Shown here piece by piece: positions 8,388 through 17,026 of a DNA stretch of 35,510 nucleotides; positions within the stretch are counted from its first letter, which is position 1; every line of letters starts with the position of its first letter. Made by a program: the position numbers and the translations under genes. The notes beneath the pieces are model-generated. The model did no database searches, was not told the origin of the DNA, and saw only the letters and a list, made by a program, of their open reading frames with translations. The DNA is from an uncultured Bacteroidota bacterium. GTDB taxonomy: Bacteria; Bacteroidota; Bacteroidia; Chitinophagales; LD1. The stretch lies in contig CAISWS010000128.1 of NCBI GenBank assembly GCA_903889265.1, positions 1 through 35,510 of the forward strand, given 5' to 3'.

Positions 8388-8446
8388 GGGTAGCAATATA
8401 AATAATATATCTGCCGGATGTTAGCGCCTGAATTATTTTGCTGCGC

Positions 8447-9934
8447 TTAATGCTGTAGCACTAATAATTGTTTTGTATTAAACCCCTTTGGGCCACCCCT
8501 TACAACCACCACGTAAACCCCGCTGGCCTGGTTGGATATATCAACTGGCACCCAATCGCGCCCGCGGAAGGCCGAATAAACTTTTTGCCCCAGCATATTA
8601 TATACTTCCACCTCACCACCAACCGGCTCCTGGCGCAGAGTGTAAAGCGTGAATTGGCCCCGGGTAGGATTAGGATATATCAATATGTTTTCAGCACCAA
8701 CTGAATCGTCATAAGTTGTGGGGCATAAAAAAGTGGCCGGAATATACGTCGTGTCACCCCGCTTAATCCAGAAGCCCACAGTATCGGATACATACCCGGG
8801 CTTTTCAGCTATCAGCCAATAATAGGTAGAATCGGTATTCCGGTTTCCGGCCCAAACACCGAAATGATATTGTCCGTTTGCATCTGTCATTTGCCGGCTG
8901 CGAAACATAGTATCTCCCGATACCCTGCCCTTGCAATATACCCTTACAAATCCATTGGCAAGGGGCAGGCCGGTAGTACAATCATATAAATTACCCTGGC
9001 CCGCGCCCAGGTAAGGATAGTAAAGTGAATCTAACCAGTGCGGCAAATTAAATCCGTTCCAGATATTTAACGGTATGTTTTGCTTAACCAAAAAAACGCC
9101 GGCAAAAAGCGTAACACCATTAATATCCCCGTTATCATACCTGTCGAGCGCATGCGATAACCAGTAATGCACCCCATCGGCTGGCAGCCAGCCCACACCG
9201 CTGTTTTTAAGATAGATTCCAACCTGAATTTCCTTGCCCGGATAATTGGCCCTTAGCGAAGTAATATCGCTATCCAGGCTCTCATAGCAACACAACTGGG
9301 TTGGCACATGGTAATACTGTACGCCATCCAGAACCTGTGATGCGCCCGGAACAGAATCTGTTTTATACACCACACAGTAAAGTTTATTATAGGGCGTAGT
9401 GGCCACACTTTCGCTGTGCACCACGCCCTGGTCATCTACATACTTGCCTTCCACGGCATCCCTAACCTGGCGCGTAATAGAAGTATCGCCTGACCAATCA
9501 TCCAGTATAACACCGCAGAAACCACCGTACAATTGCGATAACCGCGAAAAACGCTGTCCGCCCTGTATCATTCCCGGGCCGTTGTGCTGGGGGAAAGGGG
9601 CGTATAGTGCAGTATCTGCCGGTTGGTTATAAGTGCCCTGTTCGGTAGGTGGTTGAAGAATAGCCACCACCCGGTTAGCATTCCACGATATACACGAATC
9701 AAGCTCAGGCATAAAATCCATACCGTTATCAACGGCCTGGTCGGGCATGGCCATTTCGCCAAACCTGAATTCGTACTGCATTACGGTTGAATCAATACCA
9801 AAGGTATCGGTATAGCTATAGCCTGCTGCAATGTGGTACTCGCCCAGCGGGCCGGTTATTTTATTGTTGTTCTGGGCAAACAAATGCCGGTTGCCAAGCA
9901 GAATAAGTGCTATGAAAAGTAGTTTTTTTCTCAT
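8447..9934 (-). CDS. Secreted protein with type IX secretion C-terminal sorting domain
   Basis: This is a 495-aa exported protein. Residues 1-20 form a Sec signal peptide (basic MRKK, hydrophobic core, cut after LFAQ). The central part contains FCGVILDDWSG and alternating strand/helix segments reminiscent of a TIM-barrel glycosidase-like fold, without a recognisable catalytic set. Residues around 320-410 look like a carboxypeptidase-regulatory-like beta sandwich (TGLPLANGFVRVYCKG, TDANGQYHFGVW). The last 80 residues are a type A T9SS sorting domain (ILIYPNPTRGQFTLY, VEVYNMLGQKVY, GVYVVVV, ending KQLLVLQH). A perfect -7 box TACGTTTG lies on the minus strand at 9957-9950. It is probably surface-attached or released; its enzymatic role is unknown. 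Confidence 0.85.
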   Translation of the reverse strand: MRKKLLFIALILLGNRHLFAQNNNKITGPLGEYHIAAGYSYTDTFGIDSTVMQYEFRFGEMAMPDQAVDNGMDFMPELDSCISWNANRVVAILQPPTEQGTYNQPADTALYAPFPQHNGPGMIQGGQRFSRLSQLYGGFCGVILDDWSGDTSITRQVRDAVEGKYVDDQGVVHSESVATTPYNKLYCVVYKTDSVPGASQVLDGVQYYHVPTQLCCYESLDSDITSLRANYPGKEIQVGIYLKNSGVGWLPADGVHYWLSHALDRYDNGDINGVTLFAGVFLVKQNIPLNIWNGFNLPHWLDSLYYPYLGAGQGNLYDCTTGLPLANGFVRVYCKGRVSGDTMFRSRQMTDANGQYHFGVWAGNRNTDSTYYWLIAEKPGYVSDTVGFWIKRGDTTYIPATFLCPTTYDDSVGAENILIYPNPTRGQFTLYTLRQEPVGGEVEVYNMLGQKVYSAFRGRDWVPVDISNQASGVYVVVVRGGPKGFNTKQLLVLQH

Positions 9935-10065
9935 CGCACAGGGTTAAGGCAAACGTAGTAAAGCAATACCATACGTTATTTTATTGAAACAAACATTTTA
10001 AGATAATAGCAGGGAACGAACCCTATAACGAAGGGTTAATAAACTTATTTTATTAAAACTCGCCG

Positions 10066-12033
10066 CTATTGTTTTGCCTCACTATTCAGCCTTACTAAAG
10101 CCGGGCTTTCTACCGATTGAATTATCATGGGGTAGTTTTCTGTTATTACATCGCTGCGGTCGAGCCCGAAGTTAAGCTCCTCACTAACACTGATTCGTTT
10201 AATCATAAAGTAGAGCTTCATAATCATATTGCTGAAAAAAGGCAGTTCATTGTCGTATGACAGAAAGCTGTTCATCAGCACAAAGCGTATTTCGCCCAGC
10301 GCATTGTCCTGGTAGCTCCTTTCAGGGCAGGGCGTTGGTTCAAGGTCCTTTTGAGCCATCAGGTCGGCCAGTACTTTTCTGAAATAGTAATCCATACGCG
10401 GGGCAATTCTGAAACCCATATTGAACTTTACAAAATACACATCATTGCGGGCCAGGGTATCAACCGCATATTCAAGGGTAAATGGGTCGTCAGTAATATT
10501 AACGTGCAAAAACCAATAAACATCTGCCCTTTTAGGAATGCCTGAAAGAATAGATTTAATGACCGTTTTTTCAACCTGCTTTGAAGAATTGGACGTAGTA
10601 AGATATACCAGGTTGGTACAATATTTAGGAATTAGGTTGTCCTGGCTAAGCCCAACCAGCCGGGGCACATATTCCTTCAGGTCTACCCTTTCGGTAATTT
10701 TGCGCTTAATATTTTTGCCCATCCACCAAATCACCATCAGTGCCGAGAGGCAGCTGCCTATAACAATCGTAATCCAGCCCCCTTCGCGCAGCTTTTGCAG
10801 GTTGGCTACCAAAAACGTTAACTCCACAGTTAAAAATACCCCGGTAACCAGTGCAATTACATATATAGGCACTCTTCTGGAATACAAATAAAAGTTAATC
10901 AAAAAGGTGGTAGTAAGCATGGTTAGGGTAACACTTAGACCGAATGCCGCTTCCATTTTGGTCGACTCTTTAAAATATAACACCATACCCAGGCAGCCGC
11001 ACATCAGCATCCAGTTAATAGCCGGTATATAAATCTGCCCTTTTATCCTGCCCGGAAAAATTACCATCAGCCGGGGCCATATTTCCAGCCGGATTGCTTC
11101 ATTAATCAAAGTAAAACACCCGCTTATAAGCGCCTGGCTGGCTATAATAGTTGCCAGGGTGGCAATAATAAGGCCTGGCAGATATATGGCATGTGGCACA
11201 ATAGCGTAAAAGGGGCTTATGTTGGTTACCCGTTCGCCAACATGCGATAACAACCATGCAGTTTGGCCCGCATAGCTGAAAATCAACATTACCTTTATGT
11301 ACACCCAGCTTATGCGGATGTTGTTACGCCCGCAGTGGCCCATATCGCTGTACAGGGCCTCGGCGCCGGTGCTGCATAAAAATATGCTGCCCAGCAACCA
11401 AAAGTTTTCCGGCGACTCCGCAAAAAACCGGTAGGTATAATAAGGGTTCAGCGCTTTCAGTACCGAAAAATTATGACTGAGCGCCAAAAACCCTACCGCC
11501 CCCATAAATGTAAACCACACCAACATAACCGGCCCGAATACCCTGCCAATCTTCTCGGTTCCAAATTGCTGAAACACAAATAGCAAAACCAGGATACCAA
11601 TTACAATGGGCTGAATATTTAAATTGGGGCTAATGGCATAAACGCCCTCCATGGCCGAGGTAACAGAAATGGGTGGGGTAATAATGCCATCGGCCATTAA
11701 AAACGCGCCACCGGCTATGGCTGGTATAATAAGCCAGCGCCCAAAATATCTCCTTATCAGCGCATACAGCGAAAAAATACCACCCTCGCCATTGTTATCC
11801 GCCTGCAAAGTAAGCAGCACATATTTGATGGTGGTCTGCAACGTCAATGTCCAGAAGATAGCAGACAGGGTACCCAACGCTACTGTTTCGGTAATAATGC
11901 GATTGTGGAAAATTGAATCCTGGGTATAAAGTGGCGAGGTGCCAATATCGCCAAAAACAATACCGGTGGCCACCAGCATACCGGCAATGGTAATTTTACT
12001 CTGAAAGTTTTTGTTGGTCTCCGCAGATGTCAT
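10066..12033 (-). CDS. kup: Kup-family potassium uptake protein
   Basis: This 655-aa transporter belongs to the KUP/HAK/KT family (K+/H+ symport at the inner membrane). The N-terminal signature GIVFGDIGTSPLYT (about residues 21-34) leads into about twelve membrane segments. GGIFSLYALIRRYF, the SVTSAMEG region and NNIRISW are family-typical, and a hydrophilic C-terminal domain of about 180 residues follows. The length is close to the usual 620-680. It appears monocistronic. Within the 423-bp region upstream there is only a weak promoter-like GCATTTTG. Confidence 0.93.
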   Translation of the reverse strand: MTSAETNKNFQSKITIAGMLVATGIVFGDIGTSPLYTQDSIFHNRIITETVALGTLSAIFWTLTLQTTIKYVLLTLQADNNGEGGIFSLYALIRRYFGRWLIIPAIAGGAFLMADGIITPPISVTSAMEGVYAISPNLNIQPIVIGILVLLFVFQQFGTEKIGRVFGPVMLVWFTFMGAVGFLALSHNFSVLKALNPYYTYRFFAESPENFWLLGSIFLCSTGAEALYSDMGHCGRNNIRISWVYIKVMLIFSYAGQTAWLLSHVGERVTNISPFYAIVPHAIYLPGLIIATLATIIASQALISGCFTLINEAIRLEIWPRLMVIFPGRIKGQIYIPAINWMLMCGCLGMVLYFKESTKMEAAFGLSVTLTMLTTTFLINFYLYSRRVPIYVIALVTGVFLTVELTFLVANLQKLREGGWITIVIGSCLSALMVIWWMGKNIKRKITERVDLKEYVPRLVGLSQDNLIPKYCTNLVYLTTSNSSKQVEKTVIKSILSGIPKRADVYWFLHVNITDDPFTLEYAVDTLARNDVYFVKFNMGFRIAPRMDYYFRKVLADLMAQKDLEPTPCPERSYQDNALGEIRFVLMNSFLSYDNELPFFSNMIMKLYFMIKRISVSEELNFGLDRSDVITENYPMIIQSVESPALVRLNSEAKQ

Positions 12034-12456
12034 TACAGCAATAGTAATAAATCAAAATGCATTATTGCATGATTTCAGGCATCCTTATGCGAAATTAAAT
12101 CAACCCAGCCTTGTAGCTTTTCAGGCAATGGCGGAGATTCTCTTGTAACACCCAGCATCTCAAAGGCCTCTTTTGGTTTAAGGTATTCGGAATGCAATGT
12201 GATGCAGAAAGACATACAAGGTTTCACGAAATGGGTTTATAACATGTCGAAATGGGATGGCGTGGACGATTTGCTCAAATAGGCGTTACGAGGAAATGGG
12301 GCGGAATTAAGTTATTCATTATGCAATGTGATGCTTATCGAAGCGAAGGACGATTTGCTCCAAGTTGGAAAAGGCTTTTTAGATAAACCACCGTTTTAGA
12401 TGCCTTTTTTTAATGACACTATCCTATATTTAACAATATTATATCCATTACAACAT
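12034..12456. other. Intergenic stretch with short direct repeats and a possible decayed gene
   Basis: No confident gene lies here. A 46-codon minus-strand frame (12215-12075) reads like real protein but is very short. To its right are two pairs of direct repeats. ATGCAATGTGATGC occurs at 12192-12205 and 12321-12334, and GGACGATTTGCTC at 12264-12276 and 12348-12360. The two repeat units therefore contain the same blocks with different internal lengths, as if an element were duplicated and partly deleted. CGAAATGGG also occurs twice at 12227-12256. Confidence 0.5.
12075..12215 (-). pseudogene. Short ORF or gene remnant, 46 aa
   Basis: This minus-strand frame from ATG to TGA encodes MSFCITLHSEYLKPKEAF, then EMLGVTRESPPLPEKLQG and WVDLISHKDA. 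Its composition (amphipathic helix, Pro-rich turn, Trp) looks like the C-terminal end of a normal protein rather than random translation, and it ends 41 bp before the kup start. I do not recognise a family. It may be the surviving 3' end of a deleted gene. Confidence 0.3.
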
Positions 12457-12924
12457 ATGATAGAGACTACCCGTACTATTGAAACAAATATAAATTACCC
12501 GGAACCAGCAAAATATGATGAAATGTTTTATTACTCTACTGGTAAAAGCTTCTTATATATGTTTTTGGCCGTTCCTTCCTTCGGGTTGGGGTTTTTGATT
12601 CTTCCGGTTGGTGCGTTTTTAATTATAACTGCTATCTTTTTATTTTATATGGGCTACAGGCAATGGAGTGATAAATCACCTATATTAAAACTTGCATCGG
12701 AAGGTTTGTGGACCAGAGAACTTGGATTTAAACCCTGGTCGGCCATTGAAAGCGCCAAGGTGCAGTCCAGAAGTGGTAGTAAAACTTTTAGCGTATGGCT
12801 GGAAATACGGTTAAAAGATCAAATTAATGGCACCGGTAAAATAATTGGGCTAAATGACATTTCCGGAAGCATTGATAAAGTTCAAAAGTGCATTGACCGC
12901 TTGAATGTGCAGGTCCCCATTTGA
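12457..12924 (+). CDS. Small membrane protein with two TM segments and a PH-like tail
   Basis: The protein is 155 aa from the ATG at 12457; a frame open from an upstream ATG at 12400 would add 19 hydrophobic residues that look spurious. It has a hydrophilic N-terminus, then two adjacent hydrophobic segments (SFLYMFLAVPSFGLGFLIL and GAFLIITAIFLFYMGY). The tail PILKLASEGLWTRELGFKPW then SAIESAKVQ resembles the C-terminal half of STM3941-type proteins, where a strand-rich domain follows a membrane hairpin. The similarity is pattern-level only. The function is unknown. A hairpin at 13002-13036 may terminate its transcript. Confidence 0.6.
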   Translation: MIETTRTIETNINYPEPAKYDEMFYYSTGKSFLYMFLAVPSFGLGFLILPVGAFLIITAIFLFYMGYRQWSDKSPILKLASEGLWTRELGFKPWSAIESAKVQSRSGSKTFSVWLEIRLKDQINGTGKIIGLNDISGSIDKVQKCIDRLNVQVPI

Positions 12925-13001
12925 CTCAGTAGATTAATCCTCAAGTAATCTATTCTTTCTATAGTTAACCCATGCACTCTTGTATCCTTTAGTCTATAAC
13001 A

Positions 13002-13036
13002 AAAACAGCCCCACCGAAAACCGGCAGAGCTGTTTT
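13002..13036 (+). terminator. Hairpin, possible terminator of the small membrane protein gene
   Basis: AAAACAGC (13002-13009) pairs with GCTGTTTT (13029-13036) around a 19-nt loop. The right arm ends in TTTT and is followed by AAAATTTT. The stem is short and AT-rich at the base, so termination efficiency is uncertain. Confidence 0.4.
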
Positions 13037-13116
13037 AAAATTTTCCAAACATCCGGTATTCCTTTTCCCATCCGCAGCTTATTTTCCATTTCACAAAAGA
13101 CAAAAAGTTTTTTCGC

Positions 13117-13124
13117 TATCTTTG
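13117..13124 (+). promoter_or_regulatory. Bacteroidota -7 promoter box TATCTTTG
   Basis: TATCTTTG is a perfect TAnnTTTG, preceded by a T-rich tract (13108-13113) in place of a clean -33 TTTG. It sits 19 nt before the ATG at 13144, giving a short 5' leader for the frameshifted small gene. Confidence 0.55.
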
Positions 13125-13143
13125 GATAGTAAACGGATTCACC

Positions 13144-13366
13144 ATGTTAATTGAGCGCACAGATAATAACCAAATTGTAATTACAGTTTCCTCGGGCGCA
13201 GATAGCTTCGGGCTTCAAAGGCTTATTGACTATGTAAATTACCTGGAGGCCACCGCCAAAAGTAAAGCAAACGGATGCTGATAAATTGGCGGACGAGGTA
13301 AACGCCAGCTGGTGGTCAAAAAACAGCAAACGGTTTGTCAAGTTAAATTCAAACCCAAAAACTTAA
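13144..13366 (+). pseudogene. Small antitoxin-like gene disrupted by a 1-nt frameshift
   Basis: Frame 1 begins MLIERTDNNQIVITVSS and runs through GLQRLIDYVNYLEATAKSKA, then hits TGA at 13279-13281. From 13271 another frame continues naturally with TDADKLADEVNASWWSKNSK and RFVKL to TAA at 13364-13366. Removing one A from the AAA run at 13269-13271 restores a continuous 73-aa protein. I recall similar small helical proteins (MLIER opening, then a ring-helix and WW near the end) in Bacteroidota, some annotated as antitoxins, but cannot confirm that. It has a good promoter box at 13117-13124. Its stop overlaps the convergent higA stop in the palindrome TTAA. It could be a real mutation or a sequencing error. 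Confidence 0.6.
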
Positions 13367-13716
13367 ACTCCCACTAATCCCTGCACCGGTATTTTCAATC
13401 CCCTGCTCAGTTTGCGAATCATCTCAACGGTAAGCGAACGTTTGCGGTTCATTATTTGCGACACGGTGCTTTTGCTGCCTATGTATTCAACTAAATCGCT
13501 TTGGTGCAAACCTTTGGTACTCATTACATATTCCAAAAAGTCCACAGGATCGGGTGAGGGCATAGGATAGTGCTCTTCTTCGTATTTCTCTACTAATAGC
13601 GCCAGTAGTTCAAGTTCATCGCCTTCAACGGTGTTCTTTTTTACCGCATTCATTAATACAAATATGCGCGCAAGCGCTGTTTGGTATTCTTTTTCGGTTT
13701 TAATTATTCTTGTCAT
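13363..13716 (-). CDS. higA: HigA-type antitoxin with XRE helix-turn-helix
   Basis: This 117-aa antitoxin starts at the ATG at 13716 (TTG at 13722 also open). The N-terminal half is helical and acidic (the toxin-binding part, ELLALLVEKYEEEHYP). The C-terminal half carries an XRE-type HTH: YVMSTKGLHQSDLVEYIGSK, then STVSQIMNRKRSLTVEMIRK. This is the long HigA class with an N-terminal extension. Its start overlaps the toxin stop by 17 nt, the usual higB-higA order with translational coupling. It presumably neutralises HigB and represses the operon through the palindrome at 14031-14061. Confidence 0.9.
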   Translation of the reverse strand: MTRIIKTEKEYQTALARIFVLMNAVKKNTVEGDELELLALLVEKYEEEHYPMPSPDPVDFLEYVMSTKGLHQSDLVEYIGSKSTVSQIMNRKRSLTVEMIRKLSRGLKIPVQGLVGV

Positions 13717-14011
13717 AACCAATCGTTTTTACATCAATTTTATCATACTGCTTATGTGTGCCTATCCACAAAATAAAAACCATACTGAATTTAAAATCAA
13801 TGTAAGCTACCAGTCGGTAATCGTTTCCTTTAATATTAAAAACGACTCTATTATCGCCCACAACACTGGCATTGGTAATCTCTCTTTTTAATTCAGCCGG
13901 ACTTCCCCAATCGCTCTCACTTATTAGTTTATGCCAGTTTAACAATGGCTTTTCGGCATCGGGATATTTTATCCAAAATTTTTTAAGCGTTGCTTTGGCG
14001 ATAATCCGCAT
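13700..14011 (-). CDS. higB: HigB-family mRNA interferase toxin
   Basis: This 103-aa toxin runs from the ATG at 14011 (TTG at 14023 also open). The order IIAKATLKKFWIKYPDAEKP, LLNWHKLISESDWGSPAELK, ITNASVVGDNRVVFNIKGN, YRLVAYIDF and VFILWIGTHKQYDKID matches the HigB_toxin family (PF09907), a RelE-fold group that cuts mRNA on the ribosome. The C-terminal THxxYD is characteristic. The gene is intact. It lies directly behind a TATCTTTG promoter and palindromic operator and overlaps higA by 17 nt. Confidence 0.92.
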   Translation of the reverse strand: MRIIAKATLKKFWIKYPDAEKPLLNWHKLISESDWGSPAELKREITNASVVGDNRVVFNIKGNDYRLVAYIDFKFSMVFILWIGTHKQYDKIDVKTIGYDKNN

Positions 14012-14020
14012 AATTATACG

Positions 14021-14061
14021 CAAAGATAGAAACTAAAGTTTGCATTTTGTAAACTTTAGTT
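14021..14061 (-). promoter_or_regulatory. higBA promoter with perfect palindromic operator
   Basis: The minus-strand -7 box TATCTTTG (14028-14021) lies 9 nt before the higB ATG. Immediately upstream is a perfect inverted repeat, AACTAAAGTTT (14031-14041) and AAACTTTAGTT (14051-14061), separated by 9 nt. The -33 region falls inside the palindrome. HigA bound there would block RNA polymerase, so the layout predicts autorepression. Confidence 0.75.
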
Positions 14062-14071
14062 GTCATTACGC

Positions 14072-14108
14072 AAAAAAACAGCCCCAACAATAAATTGCCG
14101 GGGCTGTT
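14072..14108 (-). terminator. Rho-independent terminator of the rimP-nusA-infB operon
   Basis: On the minus strand a 9-bp perfect stem (14108-14100 with 14085-14077, AACAGCCCC/GGGGCTGTT) with a 14-nt loop is followed by seven T (14078-14072). It lies 51 nt beyond the infB stop. This is the strongest intrinsic terminator in the window apart from the operon leader. Confidence 0.85.
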
Positions 14109-14122
14109 CAACTGTAAACCTA

Positions 14123-14138
14123 CCTGCCGGTAGGCAGG
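14123..14138. repeat. Small palindrome between infB and its terminator
   Basis: CCTGCCGGTAGGCAGG forms a 6-bp perfect stem with a GGTA loop and is flanked by similar CTGTAAAC/CCGTAAAC words. Short palindromes of this type recur between genes in Bacteroidota. It may stabilise the infB 3' end. Confidence 0.5.
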
Positions 14139-14159
14139 CTGAAGACCGTAAACTGAAAA

Positions 14160-16916
14160 CTACAGCTTCCTCTGCACTTCCGTCTCTTCAAATATTTCTA
14201 GGATATCAAGCTCTTTCAAATCCTGGTAGTCTTTAATCTGCACACCGCACTCTAAGCCGCTTACAACTTCTTTTACGTCGTCTTTAAAACGTTTAAGGCC
14301 GCTGATGGTACCGGTATGAATAACTATACCATCGCGCACTACGCGCACTTTGCTGCGGCTAAAGGTTTTGCCTTCGCGCACAAAACAACCGGCAATGGTA
14401 CCCACCTTGCTAACGGTAATAACGTTGCGCACTTCCAGGTTACCAATAATTTTCTCTTCAATCTTAGGCTCCAGTAAACCTTCCATTGCGCTCTTAATTT
14501 CTTCAATAGCGTTGTAGATGATAGAGTATAAGCGTATATCCACTCCTTCTGCATCCGCAATCTTCTTGGCGTTAGCCGAAGGGCGAACGTTGAAGCCTAT
14601 AACGATAGCGTCTGAAGCGGTGGCCAGCAACACATCCGATTCGGATATGGCACCCACGCCTTTGTGTATAATACGCACAGCAATTTCTTCGGTGGAAAGT
14701 TTCAGTAACGAATCGGCCAAAGCTTCTACCGAACCATCCACGTCGCCCTTTAATATCAGGTTCAACTCTTTAAAGTTACCCAATGCCAAACGGCGGCCGA
14801 TTTCATCCAACGTAATGTGTTTCTTGGTACGTATACCGGTTTCGCGTTCAATCTGTGCACGTTTAGTTGCCAGTTCTTTAGCGTCCGATTCATTATCAAA
14901 CACCTTGAATTTTTCGCCTGCCTGTGGCGCACCGCTTAAACCTAAAACCTGCACCGGTCCCGATGGGCCAATGTTTTTTACCTTGCCGCCCTTATAATCA
15001 AACATGGCTTTAATACGGCCGTAGTAAGGCCCGGCAACAATAATATCGCCCAGCTTTAAGGTTCCCGACTGAACAAGCACCGTGGTAGTGTATCCGCGGC
15101 CCTTATCAAGCGTTGCTTCAACTACCGAGCCCATAGCATTCTTGTTCGGGTTGGCTTTCAGTTCCAGTAATTCCGACTGAATCAAAATCTTATCCAGCAG
15201 CGCATCAATATTCAATCCCTTCTTAGCCGAAATTTCCTGGCTTTGGTAAGGGCCGCCCCATTCTTCAACCAATAAATTCATGCTGGCTAACTGCTGGCGG
15301 ATGTTATCGGCGTTAGCACCGTCTTTATCAATCTTGTTAAACGCAAATATCATCGGCACACCCGCACTTTGTGCGTGGTTGATGGCCTCTTTGGTTTGAG
15401 GCATCACCGCATCATCAGCAGCAATTACTATCACTGCTATGTCGGTTACTTTGGCACCCCGTGCACGCATGGCGGTAAACGCTTCGTGGCCCGGTGTATC
15501 AAGGAAGGTAATGTTCTTGCCACTGGCAGTGGTTACTTCGTATGCACCAATGTGCTGGGTAATACCACCCGCTTCTTTACCGGCAACGTTTGTTTTACGG
15601 ATATAATCCAGCAAAGATGTTTTACCGTGGTCAACGTGGCCCATGATAGTAACAATTGGGGCACGCGGTAATAATTCCTCTGTAGTATCTACGTGGTCTT
15701 CAACAAAGGCTGTTTGATCGGCAGCTGAGATAAACTCAATCTGGTATCCGTTTTCAGCCGCAACCAATTCAATAATGGTAGCATCCAAACGCTGGTTAAT
15801 AGATACGATAACGCCCAATTGCATACAGGTTTGAATAACCGCCACCGGCGCAATATTCATTAAGCTGGCCAACTCCGATACTGAAGTAAACTCCGCTACC
15901 TGCAGGTGGTTATTTTCTCTGCCCTCCTGTTCTTCGCTGGCCATTTTTTCCTGAATGGCTTCACGTTTTCCTCTTCTGAACTTCGACCGGTCACTCTTGG
16001 CAGTTTGGGCCTGAATTTTGGCCATCGTTGCCCTTATTTTATCCTCAATCTCCTTTTCGCTGATTTCAGCTGGTTGAGCAGGGGCTTCGGGTTTACGTGG
16101 TAAAACTTCGCGCTTGCGCTGAAAGTTTTCTACTTTCTTATCATAATACTGGTCGCCAGCCAAAGGTGGACGCACCTTCTTTTGTACCAGCTTACGGGTT
16201 CTGTTCTTTTTAGCTGCATCGCCTGCGGCATCTTTCCCCAGCACTTTCGCCTCTTCCTTCTTCTTCGGTTTCTCGTCAAATTTCGAAAGATCTATACGGC
16301 CTACTTCTTTAGGCCCGTCCAGGGTTTGGTATTTGGTGGTAATGCGGTGTTCAGCTTCAGGGTCAACCACCGGCTTAACAACTTCAACCGGTTTTTCTTC
16401 TTTGCCCGGTTCGGCTATAACTTCCTTTTCTTCTTTTACAACCAGTGCAACAACCTCTTCAACCGGTGCTGTTTCAACAACTTCTTCTTCCTTCTTTTTA
16501 GTGGTTTTCTTTGGCTTGTTAAGGTCTACCGTGCCAACAACCTTAGGGCCTTCCAGCTGCACCTTATCGGCGGAAATGGTTTGAACCACTTCTTCCTCTT
16601 TTGGCGCCAGGTTGGATTTAACCATCACCTCTTTTTCTTCTTCCTTCTTCTGGTGCGTGGCTATGTTATTCTCTTGCATCTCCACACTGGCCTTCTTCTC
16701 AGTTTTGTCTATTTTGGTGTTATCGGCCTGTTCCTTAATAGCCTTATCAACACCAAAAGCCTTCTCCAGCACCGAAATCATTTCGGATGTTAGTTTAGAC
16801 GTGGGTTTGTTCTCCAACACAAAACCGCTTTGTTTCAACTTTTCAAGTAAGTGGTCGGTACTTACGTTGTAAGTTGTTGCGGCTTTTGCCAATCGCATGC
16901 TTGGTGCTTCTGCCAT
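14160..16916 (-). CDS. infB: Translation initiation factor IF-2
   Basis: IF-2 is a GTPase that places fMet-tRNA on the 30S subunit and promotes subunit joining. This copy is 918 aa. The N-terminal IF2_N domain begins [20 protein letters not shown] (residues 7-26). A long Lys/Glu-rich linker (about 60-330) repeats valine-acid-lysine segments and is typical of Bacteroidota IF-2. The G1 motif GHVDHGKT is at 426-433, followed by DTPGHEAF and NKIDKDGAN, then domain II and the C-terminal fMet-tRNA-binding domain. It is the third gene of the rimP-nusA-infB operon, 110 bp after nusA, and ends before a strong terminator. Confidence 0.97.
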   Translation of the reverse strand: MAEAPSMRLAKAATTYNVSTDHLLEKLKQSGFVLENKPTSKLTSEMISVLEKAFGVDKAIKEQADNTKIDKTEKKASVEMQENNIATHQKKEEEKEVMVKSNLAPKEEEVVQTISADKVQLEGPKVVGTVDLNKPKKTTKKKEEEVVETAPVEEVVALVVKEEKEVIAEPGKEEKPVEVVKPVVDPEAEHRITTKYQTLDGPKEVGRIDLSKFDEKPKKKEEAKVLGKDAAGDAAKKNRTRKLVQKKVRPPLAGDQYYDKKVENFQRKREVLPRKPEAPAQPAEISEKEIEDKIRATMAKIQAQTAKSDRSKFRRGKREAIQEKMASEEQEGRENNHLQVAEFTSVSELASLMNIAPVAVIQTCMQLGVIVSINQRLDATIIELVAAENGYQIEFISAADQTAFVEDHVDTTEELLPRAPIVTIMGHVDHGKTSLLDYIRKTNVAGKEAGGITQHIGAYEVTTASGKNITFLDTPGHEAFTAMRARGAKVTDIAVIVIAADDAVMPQTKEAINHAQSAGVPMIFAFNKIDKDGANADNIRQQLASMNLLVEEWGGPYQSQEISAKKGLNIDALLDKILIQSELLELKANPNKNAMGSVVEATLDKGRGYTTTVLVQSGTLKLGDIIVAGPYYGRIKAMFDYKGGKVKNIGPSGPVQVLGLSGAPQAGEKFKVFDNESDAKELATKRAQIERETGIRTKKHITLDEIGRRLALGNFKELNLILKGDVDGSVEALADSLLKLSTEEIAVRIIHKGVGAISESDVLLATASDAIVIGFNVRPSANAKKIADAEGVDIRLYSIIYNAIEEIKSAMEGLLEPKIEEKIIGNLEVRNVITVSKVGTIAGCFVREGKTFSRSKVRVVRDGIVIHTGTISGLKRFKDDVKEVVSGLECGVQIKDYQDLKELDILEIFEETEVQRKL

Positions 16917-17026
16917 AGTTTGTTTTTAGTATACTAATATTCGGTGACCGGTAGTTGGCTTTTACTAATCACCAAATACCAGTCACTTCTTTTTTTCTGT
17001 GTGTATTGCCGTTTTCATCGCTCAGC

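Noticed and set aside
16182-16793. A 203-codon plus-strand frame opposite infB
   Set aside because: It is antisense to the Lys/Glu-rich linker of IF-2. The Phe/Asn-rich composition is the mirror of that repeat, and it has no independent protein features.
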